DNA of 6,572 bases from Bacteroidota bacterium (GCA_003484585.1 DNBZ01000118.1:946-7517); one strand, 5' to 3'. Shown: positions 1-5,134, numbered from the stretch's first letter. A program made the numbers and translations. Notes: a model not told the origin generated them from the sequence alone.

Positions 1-818
1 CCACTGATTAGAATATCTGCATTGTGATTTGCCTCACCTATTTCTTCTTTTAAACAATTATAAAACCCGACCATCTGCTCTGCACTGTGTCCCCACGTGG
101 CTACCGTATCATATGCTTCGTGTCGCATCTTGTCACTTCGGTGCATTTCTAGCTTACTGAAATTTGTTCCTCCGTGTGCTCCAAAATCTATGGCTGCTAA
201 AGGCAACTTCATGAGAGCCTTTAAACTCTCTGGCCCAAAACCTTGGCCTACTTCCTTTACGATTACTTTGACATCTAAATCTAGCGTTCGTTTTATGATG
301 TCTAATGGCGATGCTTTAAAAATATCTCCTTCTGGCTGCAGCCACTCCTGGAGTGGATTTACGTGGATAATCAAACCATCTGTTTCAGTACGTTTTATAA
401 GTTCTGCTACTAGCTTTTCTTCTCCTGCATCAAATAATTCTTCTAGCTGAGCTACACCTAGATTAGCATACAGCGGATAGTCTCCCATCTCTTTGCGAAG
501 CTGAAAATCTGGCAAGTATTCGTCATCCTTTAAGATAATTCTACAACTCCCTAGTCCCATACCCATACCAAACTGTCCGCAAGCTTTAGCGAGGTTCCTA
601 TTGATAGTTCCTGCTTCCTTGGTGCCGCCTGTCATACTACTCACCCAGAGTGGGGCTTTCATATCTCTACCAGCAAACTGCACTGGCTCTAGCTCGCCTT
701 TCGGATGTCCGCTGAAAAGTGGCTCGTAGTAAAAGCGGTCGTCTTGATTAGCTACCACAGACTCGAAAGCAAGTTCTATGTGGTCTTTTTTACGATCAGA
801 TGTTTGTGTATGTCCCAA
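1..818 (-). CDS. fni: Type 2 isopentenyl-diphosphate delta-isomerase (FMN-dependent), N-terminal part, runs off left edge
   Basis: This cytosolic enzyme interconverts isopentenyl and dimethylallyl diphosphate, the isoprenoid building blocks, using reduced FMN and Mg2+. I translated 272 codons from the minus strand. The type 2 family motifs appear in order: RKKDH (residues 9-13), SMTGGT (61-66), the GMGLGS flavin-barrel stretch (86-91), HVNPLQE (152-158, holding the expected catalytic Gln157 and Mg-binding Glu158), VKEVGQG (187-193) and GGTNF (216-220). The window ends at ISG, where the family continues with its phosphate-binding SGG motif; roughly the last 70 residues are outside. No ATG is available. 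The in-frame stop upstream is at 848-846, and the first good initiator is TTG at 818, giving MGHTQTSDRKKDH, the expected N-terminus. A near-consensus -7 element lies 5 nt upstream. It reads the same way as DUF2797 but is separated from it by 251 bp of repeats. Family is certain; the start is probable. Confidence 0.93.
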   Translation of the reverse strand, partial: MGHTQTSDRKKDHIELAFESVVANQDDRFYYEPLFSGHPKGELEPVQFAGRDMKAPLWVSSMTGGTKEAGTINRNLAKACGQFGMGMGLGSCRIILKDDEYLPDFQLRKEMGDYPLYANLGVAQLEELFDAGEEKLVAELIKRTETDGLIIHVNPLQEWLQPEGDIFKASPLDIIKRTLDLDVKVIVKEVGQGFGPESLKALMKLPLAAIDFGAHGGTNFSKLEMHRSDKMRHEAYDTVATWGHSAEQMVGFYNCLKEEIGEANHNADILIS

Positions 819-823
819 TGATG

Positions 824-831
824 CGAAGATA
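824..831 (-). promoter_or_regulatory. Candidate -7 promoter element (TATCTTCG) for the IPP isomerase gene
   Basis: Read on the minus strand this is TATCTTCG, one mismatch from the Bacteroidota -7 consensus TAnnTTTG. It lies 5 nt before the TTG start at 818, matching the placement of the sites in front of the M14 and DUF2892 genes. No TTG (-33) element is visible at a suitable distance, so it rests on motif and position only. Confidence 0.35.
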
Positions 832-872
832 ATATAGTTGATTAATTAACGGTTAATTGGGGATTTGGTTCT

Positions 873-921
873 GTAGGAACTTGCTATAAAGGTAAGAACT
901 CGCCTCGAGGCGAGTTCCTAC
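873..921. repeat. Nested inverted repeat with a 22-bp perfect palindrome
   Basis: Bases 896-917 are a perfect palindrome around CTCGAG; the inner 20 bp at 897-916 read AACTCGCCTCGAGGCGAGTT on both strands. With one mismatch (895/918) the symmetry extends to 892-921. The right arm GCGAGTTCCTAC (910-921) also pairs, with one G-T mismatch, with GTAGGAACTTGC at 873-884, so two alternative stems are possible. The element lies between the DUF2797 stop and the isomerase start and is clearly richer in G+C than its AT-rich flanks. It could act as a transcript hairpin, a terminator of DUF2797 transcription, or a dispersed mobile palindrome. The T-run after it on the minus strand (CTTTAT) is poor for an intrinsic terminator. 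Confidence 0.8.
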
Positions 922-1015
922 AAAAGAATCTCGAGGCGAGTTCCTACAAAAGAATCTCGGGGCGATTTCCTAAACTGAACCTCGGGGCGATTTCCTAAAC
1001 TGAACCTCGCGGCGT
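904..1015. repeat. Short tandem array: two 26-bp units, two 25-bp units, one partial unit
   Basis: Units at 904-929 and 930-955 are identical 26-mers beginning CTCGAGGCGAGTTCCTAC. Units at 956-980 and 981-1005 are identical 25-mers beginning CTCGGGGCGATTTCCTAA. A fifth unit starts CTCGCGGCG at 1006 and decays. A possible sixth degenerate copy (GGCGATAACCTACA) lies at 1027-1040. The two versions share the frame CTCGnGGCGAnTTCCTAnA, so the array grew from one ancestor by two separate duplications. The first unit forms the right half of the palindrome at 892-921. There are no unique spacers, so this is not CRISPR. No reading frame is supported through the array. Confidence 0.85.
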
Positions 1016-1040
1016 ATTAATTCAAAGGCGATAACCTACA

Positions 1041-1064
1041 CCCTTCGACTCCGCTCAATGTGAC
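1041..1064. repeat. Dispersed intergenic repeat-like 24-mer next to the DUF2797 stop codon
   Basis: The sequence starting CCCTTCGACTCCGCTCAATG and ending TGAC at 1064 closely resembles a short motif I recall in many copies between genes of Bacteroidota genomes. It lies 5 bp beyond the DUF2797 stop codon, a typical place for such REP-like elements. Only one copy is in the window, so its repeat nature rests on recall, not on the sequence shown. Confidence 0.45.
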
Positions 1065-1069
1065 TATTC

Positions 1070-1885
1070 CTATACCTCCAAAGTCACCCGACACCCAGCG
1101 TGACTTCTTACATTCATCACTCCGTTTTCGAAAATAAGGTACTGCCCTTTTATGCCTACTAAGTTATCTTCTATCACTTTTACTTTATCCAATTTTAGGC
1201 TTTTTACCTTTTCTGGATGTTGCAGTACAGGAAAATTTATTTCGGTAATATCGGTTCCTTTATTGATGTACTGTTTAAATTCTGGAGCCAATAGCCCGGC
1301 CATTTCATCTCTTACTTCTAGGATTGTTTTGTCTACTTCTACTATACCTTTCAGCATTCGTTGCCATGCAGTCTTATCACTGATGTGCTCTTTTAGGCTT
1401 ACTTCTATAAGACCTGCGAGTTGTCTGTACGGCACCTCTGCCAGTATAACAGCTTGAGTAGCTCCCTGATCCATCCACCTATACGGCATATTGGTAGTGC
1501 GGGTCACTCCTACTTTATAATTACTCGTGAGTGCTATATAGACATAATGTGGCTGCAAGTGATGGCGTACCTCCCACTCGTAGTCCCGCAATGCAATGCC
1601 GTTGTGTATCTCGCTTAGCTCTGGTCGCATTATACTTGGGCTCGCTATTGGGCTTTCCATAAACTCTGGATACGTTAATCCTTCTCCAAAAGCCTTATTC
1701 ATTTTCTGTCCTGAAAGCACTGAGTTGAGATACCCTTCGTATTCTATACGGATAGGTTTACCAATTAATGCATTCATATCTATAGGCTCCAAAGGATCTA
1801 AAATATCCTTCATTCCTAAGGTATATTGGGGGGTTTTGTTCACCAACTCGGTGTTCATTTTACGAAGATTACCTGTGATTTGCAT
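1070..1885 (-). CDS. DUF2797 family protein lacking the zinc-binding cysteines
   Basis: This is a 271-residue soluble protein of the DUF2797 family, whose function is unknown. Family signatures seen are GNLRKM at the N-terminus (5-10), HYVYIALTSNYKVGVTR (113-129), RWMDQGA (136-142), EVSLKEHISDKTAWQRMLKG (161-180), and near the C-terminus GIKGQYLIF (244-252) followed by NVR. The segment that in relatives carries CxxC...CxxC knuckles is aligned but altered: SVLS at 55-58 and TYPE at 71-74 stand where CxxC pairs are expected, and SPSIMRPELS (82-91) where further cysteines occur in proteobacterial members. The only cysteine is Cys264. I chose ATG 1885 because the protein then begins MQITGNLRKM, as the family does; an in-frame TTG at 1903 would add six residues. 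The gene is divergent from the M14 peptidase (82 bp between starts). No signal peptide or membrane segment is seen. Confidence 0.85.
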   Translation of the reverse strand: MQITGNLRKMNTELVNKTPQYTLGMKDILDPLEPIDMNALIGKPIRIEYEGYLNSVLSGQKMNKAFGEGLTYPEFMESPIASPSIMRPELSEIHNGIALRDYEWEVRHHLQPHYVYIALTSNYKVGVTRTTNMPYRWMDQGATQAVILAEVPYRQLAGLIEVSLKEHISDKTAWQRMLKGIVEVDKTILEVRDEMAGLLAPEFKQYINKGTDITEINFPVLQHPEKVKSLKLDKVKVIEDNLVGIKGQYLIFENGVMNVRSHAGCRVTLEV

Positions 1886-1899
1886 TGCTGTCGCAATAT

Positions 1900-1925
1900 T
1901 CAAATTTCAAGCACTAAATTCCAAA
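1900..1925. repeat. Degenerate AT-rich direct repeat in the divergent promoter region
   Basis: TCAAATTTCAAGCA is followed by CTAAATTCCAAATC, two copies of about 13 bp that agree in the core nAAATTnCAA. It resembles AT-rich filler repeats I recall between genes of environmental Bacteroidota. It lies between the DUF2797 and M14 starts, so it could also be a binding site, but nothing here decides that. Confidence 0.3.
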
Positions 1926-1955
1926 TCAATAATGCAATGCGAACCAAATTACCTT

Positions 1956-1963
1956 TAGCTTTG
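1956..1963 (+). promoter_or_regulatory. -7 promoter element TAGCTTTG for the M14 peptidase gene
   Basis: TAGCTTTG matches the Bacteroidota sigma factor -7 consensus TAnnTTTG at every fixed position and ends 4 nt before the ATG at 1968. Transcription would begin at or very near the start codon, implying a leaderless or almost leaderless mRNA; no Shine-Dalgarno is present. A convincing -33 TTG is not seen. Confidence 0.55.
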
Positions 1964-1967
1964 CTTT

Positions 1968-3692
1968 ATGAAGAAGATCCTTTTCATCTTAGTGACTCTA
2001 GCACTTATCTCTTGGGCTCCGCCAAAAGCGAATGACTTCAAAACTATTTTCGAAACTTCTGATGGCAAGCAGTCCGCCTCGTATTATGAAGGTATAGCGT
2101 GGTGGAAGAATTTTTCTAATGCCTTTGGCGAAGTGCACATGCAAGAATATGGAATGACCGATGCTGGGTTTCCGCTGCATACCATTGTGCTTTCTAAGGA
2201 CGGCCAACAACTCTCAGAGATCAAAGAAAGCCGCAAGACTATCATTTTGATAAACAATGCCATACACCCCGGAGAACCGGATGGCGTAGATGCTAGCATG
2301 CTGCTTTTTAGAGATATTTTGCTTGCCAAAAAACAACTTCTAGACTCGTGTATCTTAGTTTGCATACCCTACTACAATATCGGAGGTGCACTAAACAGAA
2401 ATGGCTACAGCCGTGCAAATCAAAATGGACCAGAGGAATATGGCTTTAGAGGGAATGCTCAAAACCTAGACCTTAACCGTGACTTTGTAAAATGTGATAG
2501 TAGAAACGCAGAAAGCTTTGCGAAGCTCCTTCAGCTCATAGACCCAGACGTGTACATAGAAACCCATGTGAGTAATGGAGCAGATTATCAATATAACATT
2601 ACTTATTTGAGCACTCAACCTGATAAACTGGGTGGTGCAATGGGAGACCATTTGCGTTTTAAGATGATACCATCACTAAATGCCAAAATGAGAACAAAAG
2701 GAAACGAAATGGTCCCGTACGTAAATCATTGGGGCGGACCACTAAAAGATACCTACGCTACTTTCTACGACTCCCCGAGATACAGTAGCGGATTAACTAC
2801 GCTGCACAATATATTTGGTTTTATCACTGAGACACATATGCTCAAGCCGTTTGATATACGTGTAAAAGCTACGTATGATTACTTGCTAAGCTCTATAGAA
2901 TACGCCCACGAACAAAGCACTGAAATACAACGCACTCGAAACTCCCAAAAGCAAGCCGTAGCCGCCGCAGATAGTTTTCCTATAGATTGGGAAGTAGAGC
3001 CATACGACATTATACCTCTCAATTTTAACGGGTACGAGTATGGCTACAAAAAAAGCGAAGTAACTGGTGTGGAGAGACTCTACTACGATAGGAATAAGCC
3101 TATTACAAAAACAATTTTCTACAAGCATGTAATGCTGGCTACCAAACATAGCGGCAAACCAACCGCCTACATTCTTCGTAGAGGATTTACAGAGGTAGAA
3201 GACAGACTTAGATGGAACGGAGTACAGATGCAAGAACTCACACAAGATTCTACCATTCAAGTGATTTCTTCTAGAATACTCAGCTACGAAACCAAAAAAG
3301 AACCTTACGAAAAACACTACCTACACTATAATACGACCACAGTGGCCGATACTATATCTTGGACTTTTCGCAAGGGAGATTACCTTATCCCAATGGGTAC
3401 AAACAAAGATAGATTCATCCTAGAAACGCTAGATCCAGAAGGACCTGACTCCTATTTCAATTGGAATTTCTTTGATGCCATATTGCAGCAGAAAGAGCAT
3501 TACAGTGCTTACGTATTTGAAGATAGAGCGGCTAAACTACTTGAAAAAGATTCCGGCTTAAAAGCTGATTTTGAGTTAATGAGACAATCAAAAGATAGTA
3601 TCACTCCACAAGAGCAACTCTCCTGGATCTACAAAAACAGCCCACATTACGAGAAGGAATACAACAGGCTGCCTGTGTTTAAGGTCTATTGA
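1968..3692 (+). CDS. Secreted M14-family zinc carboxypeptidase-like metallopeptidase
   Basis: This 574-residue protein is predicted to hydrolyse peptides (or related amides) outside the cytoplasm with one catalytic zinc. The N-terminus MKKILFILVTLALISWAPPK is a Sec signal peptide without a lipobox cysteine, with cleavage likely near residues 17-22. The peptidase domain spans about 38-315. It carries HPGEPDG at 100-106 (zinc ligands His100 and Glu103), the substrate-carboxylate motif NLDLNRD at 166-172 (Arg171), ETHVSNG at 199-205 (third zinc ligand His200) and GFITETHMLKPF at 284-295, which holds the probable catalytic Glu288. All expected catalytic residues are present, so activity is likely. 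The C-terminal part (about 330-574) is an uncharacterised extension typical of larger Bacteroidota M14 proteins, probably beta-rich. There is no T9SS sorting domain at the C-terminus, so a periplasmic location is favoured. The gene has its own -7 element and appears monocistronic. The substrate is unknown. Confidence 0.9.
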   Translation: MKKILFILVTLALISWAPPKANDFKTIFETSDGKQSASYYEGIAWWKNFSNAFGEVHMQEYGMTDAGFPLHTIVLSKDGQQLSEIKESRKTIILINNAIHPGEPDGVDASMLLFRDILLAKKQLLDSCILVCIPYYNIGGALNRNGYSRANQNGPEEYGFRGNAQNLDLNRDFVKCDSRNAESFAKLLQLIDPDVYIETHVSNGADYQYNITYLSTQPDKLGGAMGDHLRFKMIPSLNAKMRTKGNEMVPYVNHWGGPLKDTYATFYDSPRYSSGLTTLHNIFGFITETHMLKPFDIRVKATYDYLLSSIEYAHEQSTEIQRTRNSQKQAVAAADSFPIDWEVEPYDIIPLNFNGYEYGYKKSEVTGVERLYYDRNKPITKTIFYKHVMLATKHSGKPTAYILRRGFTEVEDRLRWNGVQMQELTQDSTIQVISSRILSYETKKEPYEKHYLHYNTTTVADTISWTFRKGDYLIPMGTNKDRFILETLDPEGPDSYFNWNFFDAILQQKEHYSAYVFEDRAAKLLEKDSGLKADFELMRQSKDSITPQEQLSWIYKNSPHYEKEYNRLPVFKVY

Positions 3693-3742
3693 TCTCATAC
3701 CCATACGTAACTATAGTCACCTTTCGTATCGTAAACCCAACA

Positions 3743-3750
3743 TAACTTTG
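3743..3750 (+). promoter_or_regulatory. -7 promoter element TAACTTTG for the DUF2892-HMA genes
   Basis: TAACTTTG matches TAnnTTTG exactly and ends 4 nt before the ATG at 3755, the same geometry as in front of the M14 gene. It separates the following cassette from the peptidase gene 62 bp upstream, which has no terminator-like hairpin after it. A leaderless transcript is implied. No clear -33 TTG is visible. Confidence 0.55.
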
Positions 3751-3754
3751 TTAT

Positions 3755-3958
3755 ATGAAAAAGAATATGGGTTCTACCGATAAAATAGTACGGCTAATAC
3801 TTGCCGCTATTATAGCTGCTTTATATGCACTAGGTTATGTATCTGGCACTTTAGGAATTGTATTACTCGTAGTAGCCGTGATTTTTGCAGCTACTAGTTT
3901 TGTTAACTTTTGCCCGATATACAAGATATTTGGTGTCAATACTTGCAAAGTAAAATAA
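3755..3958 (+). CDS. DUF2892 (YgaP-type transmembrane) small membrane protein
   Basis: A 67-residue inner-membrane protein matching the DUF2892 family over its full length. The N-terminus MKKNMGSTDKIVRLILA is the typical opening. Two hydrophobic helices follow at about 11-28 and 32-50, separated by a short GYVSGTLG turn. The C-terminus carries FCPIYKIFGVNTC with Cys53 and Cys64, the conserved cysteine pair of the family. DUF2892 corresponds to the membrane part of E. coli YgaP, where it is fused to a rhodanese domain; here the rhodanese is a separate gene 390 bp downstream. The stop codon overlaps the next start (TAATG), which suggests translational coupling to the HMA protein. A role in membrane-linked sulfane-sulfur or thiol handling is inferred from the YgaP parallel; the family's own activity is not established. 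Confidence 0.88.
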   Translation: MKKNMGSTDKIVRLILAAIIAALYALGYVSGTLGIVLLVVAVIFAATSFVNFCPIYKIFGVNTCKVK

Positions 3959-4251
3959 TGACAGAAACACTGAACGTAGCGAATATAAAATGTGGAGGAT
4001 GTGCACATAGTATTACCTCTAAACTAACTGAAATTACTGGAGTAAACGACGTAGCAGTAGATTATGAAAAAGGTACTGTGTCTTTAACCTATGCTATTGA
4101 AACCTCTAGAGAATTAGTGATAAATAAACTAAGGTCTATGGGCTATCCTGAAGCAACAGCCGAGAATGGACTACTGATGCAAGCCAAAAGCTATGCGAAT
4201 TGCATGGTAGGGAAGTCTTCGGAACTGCTAGAAAAAGCAAAATCCCGATAG
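3958..4251 (+). CDS. Heavy-metal-associated (HMA) domain protein with C-terminal extension
   Basis: A 97-residue cytosolic protein whose first 65 or so residues form an HMA ferredoxin-like fold. The metal-binding loop is NIKCGGCAHSI with Cys12 and Cys15, followed by the usual GVNDVAVDYEKGTVSLTY strands and the LRSMGYPEA ending. Such domains bind Cu(I), Zn(II) or similar ions and pass them to a partner. The CxxC is preceded by Ile-Lys, not the Met-Thr common in copper chaperones, so the metal is uncertain. A tail after the domain carries KSYANCMVGK with a third cysteine, Cys82. I chose ATG 3958 because it overlaps the DUF2892 stop by one base and gives a family-like N-terminus; an in-frame TTG at 3910 lies inside the upstream gene. 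The last codons and the TAG stop fall within an 18-bp palindrome. Confidence 0.88.
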   Translation: MTETLNVANIKCGGCAHSITSKLTEITGVNDVAVDYEKGTVSLTYAIETSRELVINKLRSMGYPEATAENGLLMQAKSYANCMVGKSSELLEKAKSR

Positions 4252-4260
4252 CTATCGGGA
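4243..4260. repeat. 18-bp perfect palindrome overlapping the HMA stop codon
   Basis: TCCCGATAGCTATCGGGA is fully self-complementary. It encodes the last two residues (Ser-Arg) and the TAG stop of the HMA gene. A motif of this type is one I recall as very abundant in Bacteroidota genomes, especially at gene ends. On the plus strand no T-run follows, so it is not a standard intrinsic terminator. On the minus strand it is followed by GATTTTGCTTTTT, but no minus-strand gene ends here. It could slow 3' mRNA decay or lower expression of the downstream rhodanese; that is inference. Confidence 0.75.
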
Positions 4261-4347
4261 CAGACTGACAAGAAGCAAGTTTAATATTCAATATAACACT
4301 GCTGATTCAGTGGCACTCAGAATGTCAAGAAATAAAACATTAAGAAA

Positions 4348-4629
4348 ATGACCATACAAGAACTAATACAACAAGAAGCTAAAATAATAGATGTACGCAC
4401 ACCAGAAGAATTTATGGGTGGCAACGTGCCAGGCTCTATCAATATTCCACTAAATGAAGTGCCTGAGAGAGTGGCAGATTTCAAAGAAATGGATGGACCA
4501 CTTATACTCTGTTGCTTAAGCGGCGGCAGAAGCGGACAAGCAACTGGTTTTTTACAAGCTCAAGGAATAGAATGCTACAATGGTGGTGGCTGGATGGATG
4601 TGAACTATGCTGTAAGTCAGCAGAGCTAA
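4348..4629 (+). CDS. Single-domain rhodanese (sulfurtransferase-like)
   Basis: A 93-residue soluble rhodanese-homology protein. It shows IDVRTPEEF at 14-22, the VPGSINIPL segment at 27-35 and the active-site loop CLSGGRS at 56-62, which fits CxxGxR with the persulfide-forming Cys56 and anion-binding Arg61. A second cysteine, Cys55, directly precedes it, and Cys76 lies further on. The domain is short but complete for the GlpE/PspE-size class. Such proteins move sulfane sulfur from a donor to a thiol acceptor. The gene lies 96 bp after the HMA gene on the same strand. That gap contains the tail of the palindrome and AT-rich sequence with no TAnnTTTG match, so co-transcription with DUF2892-HMA is plausible but not shown. 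The stop is one base from the stop of the convergent membrane protein gene. Confidence 0.9.
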   Translation: MTIQELIQQEAKIIDVRTPEEFMGGNVPGSINIPLNEVPERVADFKEMDGPLILCCLSGGRSGQATGFLQAQGIECYNGGGWMDVNYAVSQQS

Positions 4630-4630
4630 C

Positions 4631-5134
4631 CTACTTCTTTCGCTTTAATCCTTTGGTACTGCCTGTGAGTAGGAGCATAAGTGCGAGCAAACCACTACCT
4701 ACGATAAAAACTTGGCTTGAGAACTGCAAACTAGCTAGTTGCATCACTCCGCCTATCAAGTAAATACTTATGGCGACTATGTTTAGTTTCTTTAAAAAAG
4801 GAAGATCATTCTCATCTAAAAAGTCTTTAGTCAGTAAGTGAAATGCTGCATACGCTGACAAAAAGAAATATACGGCCATCCCCATCCACGTGGCGTCTGC
4901 CCCAAGCTTAAAGATATTGACTAGCACTACCACAGACAGAGCTACTAAAGGATAGATAATACGGGATTCTTTTTCTGGCACTACTACCGAATAAGTAAGG
5001 TATGATCCTACGTGCAGCCACAATACTCCTAAAGCTACATTTTCGAATCCTGGCCAGTGCATAGCACTAAACAGATAGATAAGTACGATGCACGCTAATG
5101 TGCCATATATAAGTGTAGTAAGAAATTTTTTCAT
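4631..5134 (-). CDS. Six-helix integral membrane protein of unknown function
   Basis: A 167-residue protein that I cannot assign to a named family. Six hydrophobic segments are visible at about 7-24, 31-50, 59-75, 84-101, 117-134 and 141-157. The hydrophilic linker 102-114 (TKDFLDENDLPFL) and the basic tail KGLKRKK suggest a cytoplasmic C-terminus. The turn between helices 1 and 2 reads FSAMHWPGFENVALG. This resembles the K-x-x-HWPG turn of GldL, the T9SS/gliding motor protein, and of other small Bacteroidota membrane proteins. However, GldL itself has only two such helices and a long cytoplasmic tail, so this is not GldL. The three helix pairs may be copies of one hairpin. The start lies 7 bp after the gpsA stop, so it is probably co-transcribed with gpsA. 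A link to phospholipid synthesis is possible only by position. Confidence 0.8.
   Translation of the reverse strand: MKKFLTTLIYGTLACIVLIYLFSAMHWPGFENVALGVLWLHVGSYLTYSVVVPEKESRIIYPLVALSVVVLVNIFKLGADATWMGMAVYFFLSAYAAFHLLTKDFLDENDLPFLKKLNIVAISIYLIGGVMQLASLQFSSQVFIVGSGLLALMLLLTGSTKGLKRKK

Noticed and set aside
97..450. Plus-strand open frame of 117 codons
   Set aside because: It lies antisense to the well-supported type 2 IPP isomerase frame and has no family-like features.
904..1015. CRISPR-like array of about 25-bp repeats
   Set aside because: The units abut directly with no unique spacers, there are only four full copies in two versions, and no cas genes are near.
1875..1885. DUF2797 promoter on the minus strand (GAAATTTG about 15 nt upstream)
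   Set aside because: It misses the conserved T of TAnnTTTG, the spacing differs from the other sites here, and such AT-rich matches are expected by chance.
1152..1958. Several plus-strand open frames opposite DUF2797
   Set aside because: They are antisense shadows of a conserved gene; their sequences show no recognisable domain and they overlap each other.
2886..3317. Minus-strand 143-codon open frame with hydrophobic stretches
   Set aside because: It is antisense to the C-terminal part of the M14 peptidase, and its aromatic-rich composition is what the reverse complement of that coding sequence gives.
3910..3957. N-terminal extension of the HMA protein from TTG 3910
   Set aside because: It would overlap the conserved C-terminal FCPIY...NTC region of DUF2892; the ATG at 3958 gives a normal HMA N-terminus and a TAATG coupling.
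4243..4260. Rho-independent terminator after the HMA gene
   Set aside because: The perfect stem is there, but no T-run follows on the plus strand and it overlaps the stop codon, so it is better called a repeat palindrome.
4631..5134. GldL gliding/T9SS motor protein
   Set aside because: Only the short HWPG-type turn is shared. The protein has six membrane segments and lacks the long cytoplasmic coiled tail of GldL, and no gldK, gldM or gldN is adjacent.
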